Notes: generated from the sequence alone by a model not told the origin. Shown: positions 7,415-17,184, numbered from the stretch's first letter. The stretch: 40,650 nt of DNA from an uncultured Clostridia bacterium (GCA_947594065.1 CANQDX010000010.1:1-40650); one strand, 5' to 3'. Made by a program: numbers and translations.

Positions 7415-7693
7415 TTATAATTCAAATTCTTCTGGTACACAACCTTTTCTTTTATTTCCTCTTGAATTTGAGTATACTGGCTCTAGTATTTCACAGTCGT
7501 GCTCTCCAGAATCTATTTCTATTCCTTTATTAAATAAATTTATTAATTCTTCATTGTTATATACTTGTCTTAATTTACGTAGAATAATTATTTTTTGATT
7601 CTTCCTACTGTATTCTTTTAAATCTGAAGATAGCATTGTTTTTGCAATATTTCTAAGAACACTGGATGACCAAGCTCCGATTCCTTTTTTCAC
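7415..7693 (-). CDS. C-terminal portion of the long helical protein, out of frame
   Basis: This frame is open with a GTG at 7693, but the sense is a continuation of the larger upstream gene. It overlaps that gene's end by 41 nt and has no Shine-Dalgarno. Removing one A from the A6 run at 7685-7690 joins ...HTLASEK directly to GIGAWSSSVLRN. The 92 residues (from GIGAWSSSVLRNIAKTM to CVPEEFEL) have a normal helical, basic composition and end just before a strong terminator, so selection seems to have kept this frame. I treat it as the last tenth of the neighbouring protein, split by a one-base surplus. No known domain was recognised. Confidence 0.6.
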   Translation of the reverse strand: MKKGIGAWSSSVLRNIAKTMLSSDLKEYSRKNQKIIILRKLRQVYNNEELINLFNKGIEIDSGEHDCEILEPVYSNSRGNKRKGCVPEEFEL

Positions 7694-10136
7694 TTGCTAA
7701 GGTATGGCTTGATGTAAATACAATGTTTTCTCTTTCTTTAGTTATTTCGCTCTTTTTTAAATTACCTAAAACCATTAAATCTTTGTATTTGAAAAAGTAG
7801 GTAGCATTATTAATTGCAAATTTTTCTTCTGTATTTTTATCTTCAAAATATCGTTCTGCAATAACAACACTGTTTAAGCCTATATCTCCACTTTCATCTG
7901 GTATAACGTAAAATTCATAATCGTAAAACGGACTGTCTTCTTCTACATCTGACTCAGCTTTGCGAGCTTTTAACATAAGAATAAAATTTTCTCTTTCATT
8001 TGGATCAATTATATTTTTAGTTTTTCTTTGTGGTTTTATTTGATATTCTGTTGAGTCATTTTCTTGAGAATAAATGCTGTTATTCTTTTTAGTTAATTCA
8101 TTTAGACCTATTAATCTAATTGTTGATTTTCTTTCCAAAGCTTCTTTTGTTCTACTCTGTATTGCCTTTTGCGCAGCATCTGGCGGAAGTATTCCACTTG
8201 TTGCTAATGCTTCTAAATCCACATCAAATATAAGGTTTTGATTATATAAATCGAGAATATCTTCTATACTAACAAATCCTCTTTTTATGTAAGCATATCT
8301 TTCGTCATAGTCTAAATCTTTATTTTGAATAATTTCTCTATATATTCGTTTTATGAATTCACTTGATATCTTTTGCTCCCTTGCTAGTTTGTCTAAATCA
8401 TCTAGACTAAAAATTTCTTCTCTATATAAATTTTCAATTAGTCCTTCACTATTCCATTCAGCAATTGAGCTTAAGGTTAATAATCCAGCATTGAAATAAT
8501 CTTTGATTGCTTCTTTATAGTTTTTTTCATCTTCTCCATAGGTTTCTATCATTTGTTCCATTAATTTATTAGAAACCTGATTAATTTGTTCTTCTTGAGC
8601 ATCATCTATTAGCACTGCTTTGTACAATTCAACATATCTTTGATATTTTTCATATTGAGCATTGTCTTCTGGATTTTTAATATATTCCTGATAAAGCGAA
8701 TTTAACTTTTCATTACTAATTTTATCAGCAATATCATATTCTTCTCTTATTTGTTTTATCATTTCAATTGGTAATTTCCCTTGTTCATACAATGAAACCA
8801 TTTGAGCAATATCTAATCTTTTTTCTTCTATTAATCTTTTTATCATTGTACTGCTATATGAATGCATTTTTTGTATTTCATAATATGTTTTTTCATTATT
8901 CCAATTATATTTACTTGAAACATACAAAAAGTTGTCTGGACTTAGAATTGCTAATCTTTCTAGGTCTTTTTCTATAAAAATAGCATCTACTTCTTCTGGA
9001 TTCATTTGTGATAAGTTTATTTCTTGACTATTTAATTTTTTCTTATATGTTTCTTCCTGCTCTTTAGTTATATATTGCGAAGATGTAAAATGTTTTAGTG
9101 AATGTGCAATATCTTTAGCAGAAAACTTTACTGACATTAATTCATAAGTATTATTTATTCTATCTTCCAATTTGGTTTCAATTTCGGCATTTGGCTTTAA
9201 ATTATCATATATTCTTTCTATTGTTTGCTTTAATTCTTGTACTGAGTCAGAATCTATTTGATCATTTTCTAGTAATTCTATTAATCGATATGCAGAAATT
9301 AATAATAAATTGTCTATATTTAAGTAAGCAACCTGTTCTCTAATTGCTTCTTTTACTTCTGGTAGAACACCAACAAGCTCTGCATTGTCCACAATTTGCC
9401 AATATTCTTCTTGTTTTTTTTCCATTCTTAGACTATCCAATTCTTCTTTTGATTTCATACCAGAGCTGATAATATTATTATATAATATCATATTTCTTAT
9501 ACTTGCCCCAATAGATGGATCTGTAAAAACTTCACATAGGTCTGTTAATATAATCCCTTGTATTAGGTATTCTATTCCATTTTCGTCATCGGCTGTATTT
9601 TTAAAATAAGAATCAATATAATTAAATCTTTGTAAATTTTTAGATGAGCTTACCTTTTTATTATCAATAATTTCTCTTGAATCGAATACTTTAACATAAT
9701 ATTTTTGAGTTTTGTCATTAAAAAAATAGGATGAAATGCAACAGTTCATTCCTTTTCCTAACTTTAATAATTTTCCTAGTATCGTTTCTTGAATTCTTTC
9801 TTGAACAGTTAATTTTGATAATTTTTCAAAACTTTCTTTACTTTCTGATTTATAATAAGACTGTTTTGCCTTTTCTATTTCTTTTTTTATTTTATAAATA
9901 TTTTCTTTATAATTTAGCACTAAAACTAGAATAAGTTTTTCTGGATCGATGTGTTGTTCATTATCAATTAGGTATTTTTTTAAATCACCATCCAATACAC
10001 TTTTGTGTGAAAACCTATCAATAAAATCTTGTGCAATATCTACATCATCGCAAAAAAACACTATATCTTGATTTTTCAATATAATATCAATTCCGTCTAA
10101 GATATAAGATAATCCCATATTTTTAACTTTACTCAT
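7653..10136 (-). CDS. Long helical hypothetical protein, truncated by a one-base frameshift
   Basis: The start is set at 10136 (MSKVKNMGLSYILDG) because GGAGA lies six nt before it; the frame reads 20 codons further up into the promoter. This gives about 827 residues, or about 914 if the downstream frame is joined. There is no signal peptide or clear transmembrane segment. The chain is mostly helical and charged. From about residue 400 to 680 it has a loose, repeated pattern of an L-Y/I-x-x-G/E-x-I turn followed by a helix (for example SLYEQGKLPIEMIKQI and DLYNQNLIFDVDLEAL), suggesting an alpha-solenoid scaffold. The last 26 in-frame residues, after ASEK, look like noise. I do not recognise the family and assign no function. 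Confidence 0.7.
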   Translation of the reverse strand: MSKVKNMGLSYILDGIDIILKNQDIVFFCDDVDIAQDFIDRFSHKSVLDGDLKKYLIDNEQHIDPEKLILVLVLNYKENIYKIKKEIEKAKQSYYKSESKESFEKLSKLTVQERIQETILGKLLKLGKGMNCCISSYFFNDKTQKYYVKVFDSREIIDNKKVSSSKNLQRFNYIDSYFKNTADDENGIEYLIQGIILTDLCEVFTDPSIGASIRNMILYNNIISSGMKSKEELDSLRMEKKQEEYWQIVDNAELVGVLPEVKEAIREQVAYLNIDNLLLISAYRLIELLENDQIDSDSVQELKQTIERIYDNLKPNAEIETKLEDRINNTYELMSVKFSAKDIAHSLKHFTSSQYITKEQEETYKKKLNSQEINLSQMNPEEVDAIFIEKDLERLAILSPDNFLYVSSKYNWNNEKTYYEIQKMHSYSSTMIKRLIEEKRLDIAQMVSLYEQGKLPIEMIKQIREEYDIADKISNEKLNSLYQEYIKNPEDNAQYEKYQRYVELYKAVLIDDAQEEQINQVSNKLMEQMIETYGEDEKNYKEAIKDYFNAGLLTLSSIAEWNSEGLIENLYREEIFSLDDLDKLAREQKISSEFIKRIYREIIQNKDLDYDERYAYIKRGFVSIEDILDLYNQNLIFDVDLEALATSGILPPDAAQKAIQSRTKEALERKSTIRLIGLNELTKKNNSIYSQENDSTEYQIKPQRKTKNIIDPNERENFILMLKARKAESDVEEDSPFYDYEFYVIPDESGDIGLNSVVIAERYFEDKNTEEKFAINNATYFFKYKDLMVLGNLKKSEITKERENIVFTSSHTLASEKRNRSLVIQCS

Positions 10137-10167
10137 ACAAATTCTCCAATTTTTACAAACTTCTTTT

Positions 10168-10196
10168 ATTATATCATATTTTATGTTAATTTGCAA
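10168..10196 (-). promoter_or_regulatory. Promoter of the long helical protein
   Basis: On the minus strand, TTGCAA (10196-10191), a 17-nt spacer and TATAAT (10173-10168), about 30 nt before the chosen start codon. Confidence 0.68.
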
Positions 10197-10218
10197 TATG
10201 TGTTAATTAATAGATTTT

Positions 10219-11025
10219 TTAATGCTCTTTATTATGTTTCATAATATTGTTTAATACTGCTCCTAAAAGCACACTATACATACACGCATATACCCACATC
10301 ATTGCTAAAACAATGGTTGTTAAACTGCCATACATTATTGAAAAACCTGTAAATATTTGAACATAAATTGAATAGAAAATAGAAATTAAGTTACAAGCAA
10401 TTGCTGCAAAAAAGGCTCCTGGTATTTGATTTTTAAGCTTATCATTATGTTTTGGTATAAATTTATAGATTATTGTAAAAATAAATGTTAATAAAATTGT
10501 ACTAATGATTATTTTGAATTTTAAAATATAATGTATAATTGAACTAAAGATATGAAATTTTTCTTGTAGAATTCCATTAATACTATTTCCAAATACCAAT
10601 AATATTAGGCTAAATATAATAGAAAATATAAAAATAACTGTACTTAAAATTGCTCTTATTCTAAAAAGTATTGTTTTGTTTTTTGTTTCTACCTCATATA
10701 CTGCATTTAAGCCCTTACATAATGCAAAAAAACCATTTCCAGCTGACCATAAAATAAATATGGCGGATATGGTTATTGTACCAACAGATTTAGAATATAC
10801 TTCTCTTATAATTCCCATTACAGCATCGTTCAAAAGATTGCTTGGTATGCATTCCTCTAAGATTGAAAATAGAAAAGGTTCGTCTATTCCAACATATTTT
10901 GTTAATGTTAAAATGAGCATAATAGTTGGTATGAAAGATAAAATGGTATAATATGCACATTCTGCTGTATATTCTTCTATATGTTTATTTTTTATTTTTT
11001 CTAGTATTATCTTTATTTTGTTCAT
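10219..11025 (-). CDS. YihY/BrkB-family inner-membrane protein
   Basis: This 268-residue integral membrane protein has about six hydrophobic segments. It has the family hallmark near the N-terminus (EYTAECAYYTILSFIPTIM), a central segment ILWSAGNGFFALCKGLNAVYE that matches the conserved W-S..G....L..GLN..Y region, and the late motif YGSLTTIVLAMMWVYACMYSVLLGA. The family was once called ribonuclease BN; that was an error, and a transport or envelope role is more likely. AGGTG precedes the start by 5 nt. No clear promoter was seen, and transcription may continue from upstream past the hairpin at 11036-11079. Confidence 0.87.
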   Translation of the reverse strand: MNKIKIILEKIKNKHIEEYTAECAYYTILSFIPTIMLILTLTKYVGIDEPFLFSILEECIPSNLLNDAVMGIIREVYSKSVGTITISAIFILWSAGNGFFALCKGLNAVYEVETKNKTILFRIRAILSTVIFIFSIIFSLILLVFGNSINGILQEKFHIFSSIIHYILKFKIIISTILLTFIFTIIYKFIPKHNDKLKNQIPGAFFAAIACNLISIFYSIYVQIFTGFSIMYGSLTTIVLAMMWVYACMYSVLLGAVLNNIMKHNKEH

Positions 11026-11035
11026 TCATACACCT

Positions 11036-11079
11036 AAAAAAAGAGAGAAATTTTTATTATTTATATTTCCCTCTTTTTT
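11036..11079. terminator. Terminator-like hairpin, U-rich in both directions
   Basis: Arms AAAAAAGAGAGAAAT and ATTTCCCTCTTTTTT form a stem with one mismatch around an A/T loop. It lies between the TSCPD gene and the BrkB gene, both read leftward. Confidence 0.6.
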
Positions 11080-11081
11080 AT

Positions 11082-11339
11082 TTACTTATTCATACTTTTT
11101 TTTGCTTCTTCTAAAGCAATTGCTAATTGGTCTGGGCAAGATGTTGTTTTAAATCCACAAGGAATACCTTTTAATCTTTTTATTGCCTCATCTATTTTCA
11201 TTCCAGCGATTAATCTTGAAACACCTACTGTGTTTCCTGCACAACCTCCCAATATTCTTACATTTTTAATAGTGTCTCCTTCTAGCTCAATTATCATTTC
11301 TCTAGAGCACACTCCTCTAGGCGTAAATCTGTATTCCAT
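11082..11339 (-). CDS. TSCPD-domain protein (TIGR03905-like)
   Basis: This 85-residue protein matches the stand-alone TSCPD domain. It opens with YRFTPRGVCSREM, has a GGCAGNTVGVSRLI loop, and ends with GIPCGFKTTSCPDQLA. Four cysteines (in VCS, GGCAG, IPCG and TSCP) look like a metal site. The same domain occurs at the C-terminus of adenosylcobalamin-dependent ribonucleotide reductases, but the role of the free form is not established. It lies 16 nt after mntP with a GGAGG ribosome site, so they are likely cotranscribed. Confidence 0.87.
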   Translation of the reverse strand: MEYRFTPRGVCSREMIIELEGDTIKNVRILGGCAGNTVGVSRLIAGMKIDEAIKRLKGIPCGFKTTSCPDQLAIALEEAKKSMNK

Positions 11340-11355
11340 ATTTTACCTCCTTTTT

Positions 11356-11916
11356 TTATAAAATTTGTAAATGTTCTAGTAATATTTTTATTCCTAAAAA
11401 AATTAAAATCATTCCTCCAACGAACTCAGCTTTTTTTTCATATTTATTTCCAAATACATTTCCAACTTTTACTCCAAATGTTGAAATAAAAAATGTTATT
11501 ATTCCTATTAGAAAAATTGCAACTACAACATTTACATTCAAAAATGCAAATGTAATTCCTACTGCTAGTGCATCAATACTAGTTGCAATGGCTAAAATAA
11601 TCATATCTTTGAATTTAACACTATCATTAGATATATCATTTTCCTTGCTAAGTGATTCTTTAATCATATTTATTCCAATAATTCCTAGAAGAATAAATGC
11701 TACCCAATGGTCGATACTAGCAATTTTATTTTGAAAGTTCATTCCTAATATATAGCCTAATAATGGCATAAGTGCTTGAAAAATTCCAAAGTAAAGACCT
11801 ACAATTACTGCATTTTTCCAATTCATCTTTTTCATAGATAGGCCTTTGCAAATAGATACCGCAAATGCATCCATCGCTAGACCTATGCTTAATACCACTA
11901 ATTCTATAATTCCCAA
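11356..11916 (-). CDS. mntP: Manganese efflux pump MntP
   Basis: MntP is a membrane exporter that protects against excess Mn(II). There are six hydrophobic helices in two inverted halves, each with the conserved acidic segment: [15 protein letters not shown] in the first and [15 protein letters not shown] in the second, whose Asp residues are needed for transport. The frame also offers GTG at 11925, but that GTG forms part of the AAGGTG Shine-Dalgarno. The TTG at 11916 lies six nt after it and gives the usual short N-terminus ([15 protein letters not shown]), so I prefer it. About 186 residues, normal for the family. No yybP-ykoY manganese riboswitch was recognised upstream. Confidence 0.9.
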   Translation of the reverse strand: MGIIELVVLSIGLAMDAFAVSICKGLSMKKMNWKNAVIVGLYFGIFQALMPLLGYILGMNFQNKIASIDHWVAFILLGIIGINMIKESLSKENDISNDSVKFKDMIILAIATSIDALAVGITFAFLNVNVVVAIFLIGIITFFISTFGVKVGNVFGNKYEKKAEFVGGMILIFLGIKILLEHLQIL

Positions 11917-11941
11917 CCTAATCACCTTAATTGTTTATTTT

Positions 11942-12077
11942 TTATTCAACATTTTCTTCAGCTGAGTCTAACTGATTATTTTTACACGCTTTTACTTTTA
12001 TAATTCTTTTATCTTCGTATTCTTCTATTTTATATGTTATTTGGGGCGTTTCTATGATAGGTTTTTTATGATTATTT
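11942..12077 (-). other. Open 45-codon reading frame after ileS without a start codon
   Basis: The frame runs from the end of ileS to TAA at 11942. It reads about 44 codons with protein-like composition (a KPIIETPQITYKIEEYEDKR core and acidic end) and has no ATG, GTG or TTG. It is preceded in frame by a stop at the ileS Leu codon. Dropping one A from the AAAA at 12075-12078 would fuse it to IleS as a C-terminal tail. It may be a real tail cut by a surplus base, or a relic. It sits directly upstream of mntP. Confidence 0.35.
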
Positions 12078-14825
12078 TAATGCTTCGCTACATTTATGAC
12101 AAATTGTTGGGTTGTTTTTGTCCTCTCCAACTGTGGTTGAATACATCCAACATCTTTCACATTTTTGGCCGTCTGCTACTTCTACTTTTACCTCAAATTC
12201 TTTTGCTTGTTGTATTTCCACTCCTGAAACAATGAATACTTCTTGTAGTAGTTCTTCTTTTCCTTTTAAGAATTCGTAATTTTCTTTGTCAGCCAAAATA
12301 GTTACTTTTGCATTTAAGGAATGTCCTATGGTTTTTTCAGCTCTTGCTATTTCCAATGCTTTTGCTACTTCTTCTTTTATTTTTATAATTTTGTTCCATT
12401 TTTCTTCTAGTTCTTTATTTTCATATTCTGGATTTACTTTTGGCCAATTTGCAAGCATAATACTTTCTTGACTTTCATTTTTTGGATGTGGCATAAATTT
12501 CCAAATTTCTTCTGCTGTGTAGCAGGTCATTGGAGCTATTAATCTTACTAAAGCACTTAATATTTCATACATAGCAGTTTGAGCTGCTCTTCTTTTTGTA
12601 CTATCTTTTTTGCTTGTATATAATCTATCTTTAATAATATCTAGATAGAAGTTACTCATATCTACAACACAGAATGTGTTAATAGCTTGATATGCTTTAT
12701 TAAAATCATATTCGTTAAATGCATTTGTGCACTCATCTACTAAATGATTTAATTTAGTTAAAGCAAATTTATCGATTTCTTCTAAATCATTATATGGAAC
12801 TAGATTGTTTACATCTAAATCATAAATATTTCCTAAAATATATCTTGCCGTATTTCTTATTTTTCTATATACTTCTGCTACTTGTTTCATAATACCTTTT
12901 GAAATACTAACATCTGACTTATAGTCTGATGATAAAACCCATAATCTTACAATATCTGCTCCAAATTCTTTAATTAAATCTTTTGGATCAATTCCATTTC
13001 CTAGTGACTTAGACATTTTTCTTCCTTGTTCATCTACTGTATAACCGTGTGTTAATACCTCTTTATAAGGAGCCTTTCCTTTTGTTGCAACAGAGGTTAG
13101 AATAGATGACTGGAACCATCCTCGATATTGGTCGCTTCCTTCTAAATACAAGTTGGCTTCTGGAAGTCCTCTTTCTTCTACAACAGATGAATGAGTAGAA
13201 CCTGAATCGAACCATACATCCATAATATCTGTTTCTTTCTTAAATTCTGTACATCCACATTTTGGACATTTACAATTTTCTGGCATTAATTCTTTTTCTG
13301 GTAAATCGAACCAACAGTTAGAGCCTTTTTGAGCAAATAGTTTTTGTACTTTTTCCAAGCTTGCATCTGTTACATATTCTGCTCCACACTCTTTGCAATA
13401 GAAAATTGGTATTGGAACACCCCAAGTACGTTGTCTTGAAATACACCAATCATTTCTATCTTCTACCATTTTGGTAATTCTTTCTTCACCCCAAGCAGGT
13501 ATCCATTTTACTGTTTTAATTGCTTCTAATGTTTCTTTTCTGAATCCATCAACTGATGCAAACCATTGATTTGTTGCTCTATAAATAACTGGCTTTTTGC
13601 ATCTCCAGCAATGTGGATAAGAGTGCATTAATTCTTGTTTATGCAACAATAAATTATGTTCTTCTAGCCAATTTATAATTTCTTTATCTGATTTTGCATA
13701 GAACATTCCTGCAAAAGGTCCTGCTCCTTCAGTTTGGTGACCTTTTTCATCAACTGTTACAACAATTTCTAGTCCATTTTTTAAACCGCACAAATAGTCT
13801 TCTTTACCATATCCAGGAGCAGTGTGAACAGCACCAGTACCTGTTTCTAAATCTACTGCTACTGTATCTTCGCTTCCCATAACTACTCTAGAAGTTCTAT
13901 CTAAAAATGGATGCTTGCAAAGAACACCTTCTAATTCTTTTCCTTTGAAGGTTTTTACTATTTTGTAATTTGTTTTTCCTGCCATATCCATTACTTTAGA
14001 AACTAATTCTTTTGCCATAATATAATTTTCATTTTCGCAATTAACTATAGCGTATTCAAATTCTGGATCGATTGTAATTCCCATATTACCTGGTAATGTC
14101 CAAGGAGTTGTTGTCCAAATTACTACAAAAGTATTTTCTTTATTAAACAAACCTTTGCTATCTTCTACTGGAAATTTCACATAAGCTGATGTATTATGAA
14201 CATCTTTATACTCTATTTCAGCTTCTGCTAAGGCTGTTTCACAATCCGTACACCAATAAACTGGTTTTAGTCCTTTATATATATAGCCTTTTTTATACAT
14301 ATCTGCAAAAACTCCAATTTGCTTTGCTTCTATTTCTGGTTGATATGTAATATATGGATTTTCCCAATCTGCTATTACTCCAAGTCTTTTAAATCCTTCT
14401 GTTTGTTTAGCAATATAATCTTGATTAAAGCTTTTACAAACGTCTCTAAACTGACTTACTGGCATTTCTTCTCTATTTAATCCTAAGCTATTTATTGCCT
14501 TATTTTCTGTTGGCATACCGTGTGTATCATAACCAGGTATAAATGGAGTATAATAACCTTGCAAATTTTTATATCTCACAATTGCATCTTTTAATATTTT
14601 ATTTAAAGCGTGTCCAATGTGAATTTCTCCATTGGCATAAGGAGGTCCATCGTGTAATACAAATGGTTCCTTTCCTTCATTTTTCTTTAGCATTTTTTCA
14701 TATAAGCCATTTTCAAATATTTCTTCTAAAATTTTAGGCTCATTTTCTGGCAAATTTCCTCTCATTGGGAAATCTGTTTGTGGTAAATTTAGCGTTGTAC
14801 TGTAATCTTTTTTTTCTTCACACAT
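12072..14825 (-). CDS. ileS: Isoleucyl-tRNA synthetase
   Basis: This 917-residue class I synthetase charges tRNA-Ile. HIGH is at 69-72 in GPPYANGEIHIGHALN, and KMSKS lies around residue 600 in QGRKMSKSLGNG. The editing (CP1) domain has the WTTTPWTLPGN segment. The C-terminal zinc knuckle has CERC and CHKC pairs (KCERCWMYST, PTICHKC). Length and order are those of the bacterial eubacterial-type enzyme. GGAGG precedes the ATG. A T-box leader with terminator lies upstream and should couple expression to uncharged tRNA-Ile. A 45-codon open frame follows immediately, which could be a lost tail. Confidence 0.97.
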   Translation of the reverse strand: MCEEKKDYSTTLNLPQTDFPMRGNLPENEPKILEEIFENGLYEKMLKKNEGKEPFVLHDGPPYANGEIHIGHALNKILKDAIVRYKNLQGYYTPFIPGYDTHGMPTENKAINSLGLNREEMPVSQFRDVCKSFNQDYIAKQTEGFKRLGVIADWENPYITYQPEIEAKQIGVFADMYKKGYIYKGLKPVYWCTDCETALAEAEIEYKDVHNTSAYVKFPVEDSKGLFNKENTFVVIWTTTPWTLPGNMGITIDPEFEYAIVNCENENYIMAKELVSKVMDMAGKTNYKIVKTFKGKELEGVLCKHPFLDRTSRVVMGSEDTVAVDLETGTGAVHTAPGYGKEDYLCGLKNGLEIVVTVDEKGHQTEGAGPFAGMFYAKSDKEIINWLEEHNLLLHKQELMHSYPHCWRCKKPVIYRATNQWFASVDGFRKETLEAIKTVKWIPAWGEERITKMVEDRNDWCISRQRTWGVPIPIFYCKECGAEYVTDASLEKVQKLFAQKGSNCWFDLPEKELMPENCKCPKCGCTEFKKETDIMDVWFDSGSTHSSVVEERGLPEANLYLEGSDQYRGWFQSSILTSVATKGKAPYKEVLTHGYTVDEQGRKMSKSLGNGIDPKDLIKEFGADIVRLWVLSSDYKSDVSISKGIMKQVAEVYRKIRNTARYILGNIYDLDVNNLVPYNDLEEIDKFALTKLNHLVDECTNAFNEYDFNKAYQAINTFCVVDMSNFYLDIIKDRLYTSKKDSTKRRAAQTAMYEILSALVRLIAPMTCYTAEEIWKFMPHPKNESQESIMLANWPKVNPEYENKELEEKWNKIIKIKEEVAKALEIARAEKTIGHSLNAKVTILADKENYEFLKGKEELLQEVFIVSGVEIQQAKEFEVKVEVADGQKCERCWMYSTTVGEDKNNPTICHKCSEALK

Positions 14826-14900
14826 ATAACTTCCTCCTTCATTTTAAACTTGTGTGCCTAGCCGAATATTAATTCTTTTTCGAATAATTAATTTTGTACT

Positions 14901-15150
14901 AAAAAAGCTCACCCTTATACTTGTATAAGGGTGAGCTTTTACCCACGGTACCACCTTAATTTATATATTAAAAATAATATACATCTTAAAATTCTTTAAC
15001 GCAGAAACATACGGCTTTCTTACTTTTATTTCAGATAAGCAACTAATAAAGTGATAATAAGTAGAATTTCTTCCTATCAAACTTTCAGCAAAATGTTTGA
15101 CTCTCTTTAGGGAAATAAAACTTACCTTGTCTTTATTTTTGTTTTTTTAT
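14901..15150 (-). promoter_or_regulatory. T-box riboswitch leader of ileS with terminator
   Basis: On the minus strand the T-box core AAGGTGGTACCGTGGGT lies at 14957-14941. It is followed by an 18-bp perfect terminator stem (14940-14923 with 14920-14903) and a run of U's. A GCTGAAAG segment and an AGAGAGTC segment further upstream fit the 5' Stem I region. A candidate isoleucine specifier codon ATC lies at 15055-15053 on the minus strand, but its loop was not folded. Uncharged tRNA-Ile should favour the antiterminator and allow ileS transcription. This accounts for most of the 400-base gap between clpX and ileS. Confidence 0.92.
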
Positions 15151-15156
15151 GTTATT

Positions 15157-15185
15157 ATAATAACATCTTTTTTTAAAATTTGCAA
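15157..15185 (-). promoter_or_regulatory. Promoter of the T-box-ileS transcript
   Basis: On the minus strand, TTGCAA (15185-15180), a 17-nt spacer and TATTAT (15162-15157). An overlapping TATAAT would need a 20-nt spacer and is less likely. Confidence 0.55.
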
Positions 15186-15226
15186 TAGTTTCTTTTTATT
15201 ATTTGAAACATTGTGTTATATATTTT

Positions 15227-16540
15227 TTATGCTGTTTCTTTATTTTCTGTAACTACTTTTTTCTTTTTAATTGTAGGCTTTTTATCTTCTTTTAATTCAT
15301 TAATAATAATTTTAGGTTTTTCACCTTTTTCAACTGTTTCTTTTGTGATAATACATTTTTCTATATTCGGATTAGATGGAATTTCAAACATAATATCTCT
15401 CATAATATCTTCAATAATAGACCTTAGACCTCTTGCACCCGTATTTCTCTCGATTGCCTTATCTACAATTAATTCTAATGCTTCTTGTTCAAATTCCAAT
15501 TCTACATTATCATATTCAAATAATTTTTTATATTGTTTTACTAGTGCATTTTTTGGCTCTGTTACAATTCTAATTAAAGTATCTCTGTCTAATTCTTTTA
15601 AAGTTGTAATTATAGGTAATCTTCCAACAAATTCTGGTATTAATCCAAATTTTAATAAATCTTGTGGTAATATTTGCTCATAAATTTTATACTTATCTAC
15701 CTCGTTTTTGCTTTCGATGTTTGCTCCAAACCCAATAGACTTTTTACCAATTCTATCTTTTATAATTTTATCTAATCCTTCAAAAGCTCCACCACAAATG
15801 AATAAAATATTTTCTGTGTTAATTTGTAGAAATTCTTGATGTGGATGCTTTCTTCCACCTTGTGGTGGTACAGACGCAGTTGTGCCTTCTATAATTTTTA
15901 GTAATGCTTGTTGAACGCCCTCGCCGCTTACATCTCTTGTAATAGATGGATTTTCAGATTTTCTTGTAATTTTATCTATTTCATCAATATAAATAATTCC
16001 TTTTTCTGCTAAAGCAATATCATAATCTGCTGCTTGAATAAGTTTTAATAGAATATTTTCAACATCTTCTCCAACATAACCAGCTTCTGTTAAAGTTGTA
16101 GCATCTGCTATAGCAAATGGTACATTTAATATTTTAGCAAGTGTTTGTGCCAAAAGAGTTTTTCCACATCCCGTTGGTCCTAATAATAAAACGTTGCTTT
16201 TTTGTATTTCTACGTCATTATCTTCTTCCTCATTATTAATTCTTTTATAATGATTATATACTGCAACTGCTAATGTTTTTTTTGCATTTTCTTGTCCAAT
16301 AACATATTTGTCTAGAATTTCTTTCATTTCCTTTGGACTTAATAATTTCTCTTCTTCATTAATTGAATAACCAAATTCTTCTTCATTATAAGTATCATTT
16401 TCAAGAATATTTTTGCATACAGCAACACATTCGTCGCATATATACACTCCCGGTCCCGCTACTATTCTGTTAACAGCTTCCTGAGGTTTTCCACAAAATG
16501 AGCATCTTACACTTTGTGGTGCATCTTTCTTTTTTGACAT
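15227..16540 (-). CDS. clpX: ATP-dependent Clp protease ATP-binding subunit ClpX
   Basis: This 437-residue AAA+ unfoldase feeds tagged proteins to ClpP. The N-terminal zinc-binding domain has C13, C16, C35 and C38. Walker A is GPTGCGKT at 121-128, and the Walker B region reads [20 protein letters not shown] and [10 protein letters not shown] are family segments, and the ClpP-docking loop is present as IGFGAN. The C-terminus has a lysine-rich tail ([16 protein letters not shown]). It lies 44 nt after clpP in the tig-clpP-clpX order usual in Firmicutes. Confidence 0.97.
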   Translation of the reverse strand: MSKKKDAPQSVRCSFCGKPQEAVNRIVAGPGVYICDECVAVCKNILENDTYNEEEFGYSINEEEKLLSPKEMKEILDKYVIGQENAKKTLAVAVYNHYKRINNEEEDNDVEIQKSNVLLLGPTGCGKTLLAQTLAKILNVPFAIADATTLTEAGYVGEDVENILLKLIQAADYDIALAEKGIIYIDEIDKITRKSENPSITRDVSGEGVQQALLKIIEGTTASVPPQGGRKHPHQEFLQINTENILFICGGAFEGLDKIIKDRIGKKSIGFGANIESKNEVDKYKIYEQILPQDLLKFGLIPEFVGRLPIITTLKELDRDTLIRIVTEPKNALVKQYKKLFEYDNVELEFEQEALELIVDKAIERNTGARGLRSIIEDIMRDIMFEIPSNPNIEKCIITKETVEKGEKPKIIINELKEDKKPTIKKKKVVTENKETA

Positions 16541-16584
16541 TTTATTACTCCTTCTATAATATATTTATTTTTCATTCGTTTTTA

Positions 16585-17184
16585 TCATCTTTTGTCCATA
16601 ATACCATCTATTAATCCATACTTCAATGCTTCTTCTGCTGTCATATAGTTATCTCTTTCTGTATCTCTTTCAATTGTTGCTAAATCTTGACCTGTTCTTT
16701 CACTTAATAATTTATTTAATTTTTCTCTTGTTTTTACCATATGGTCTGCGTGTATTTTAATTTCTGTTGTTTGACCTGAAAGGCCATTTCCTCCTATTAA
16801 TGGTTGGTGAATTAATATTTCTGCATTTGGCGTAGCAAATCTTTTGCCCTTTTCTCCAGAAGCTAAAAGAACTGCTCCCATACTTGCTGCTAATCCAACA
16901 CATATAGTAGATACAGGACATTTTATATAATTAATTGTATCTACAATTGCCATTCCATCAGTAATAGAACCACCTGGACTATTTATATATAAATGAATTT
17001 CTCTATCTGGATCTTCTGACTCTAAAAATAATAATTGTGCAACTACTAAGCTTGCAGAAGTTGGGTTTACGTCCTCAGCTAAAAAGATAATTCTATCTTT
17101 TAATAATCTTGAAAAAATATCGTAAGATCTTTCTCCTTTACTTGTTTGTTCTATTACATAAGGTACTAGACTGTTATCTATCAT
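16585..17184 (-). CDS. clpP: ATP-dependent Clp protease proteolytic subunit ClpP
   Basis: This 199-residue serine peptidase forms the barrel degraded-protein chamber used by ClpX and ClpC. The triad is S101 ([11 protein letters not shown]), H126 (EILIHQPL) and D174 (IERDTERD). The oxyanion segment NSPGGS and the QTTEIKIHA linker are normal. GGAGG precedes the ATG. The 130-nt gap to tig has no obvious terminator, so it could be read from the tig promoter. Confidence 0.97.
   Translation of the reverse strand: MIDNSLVPYVIEQTSKGERSYDIFSRLLKDRIIFLAEDVNPTSASLVVAQLLFLESEDPDREIHLYINSPGGSITDGMAIVDTINYIKCPVSTICVGLAASMGAVLLASGEKGKRFATPNAEILIHQPLIGGNGLSGQTTEIKIHADHMVKTREKLNKLLSERTGQDLATIERDTERDNYMTAEEALKYGLIDGIMDKR

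Noticed and set aside
7680-7695. Programmed ribosomal frameshift at the A6 run
   Set aside because: The frames differ by +1 and the run does not form an in-frame A-AAA-AAG heptamer for the usual -1 slip; a surplus base is simpler.
11917-12071. yybP-ykoY manganese riboswitch before mntP
   Set aside because: The short gap holds an open frame and no recognisable riboswitch core or terminator.
15213-15683. A 156-codon plus-strand frame opposite clpX
   Set aside because: Antisense shadow of a well conserved gene; composition is only the complement of ClpX codons.
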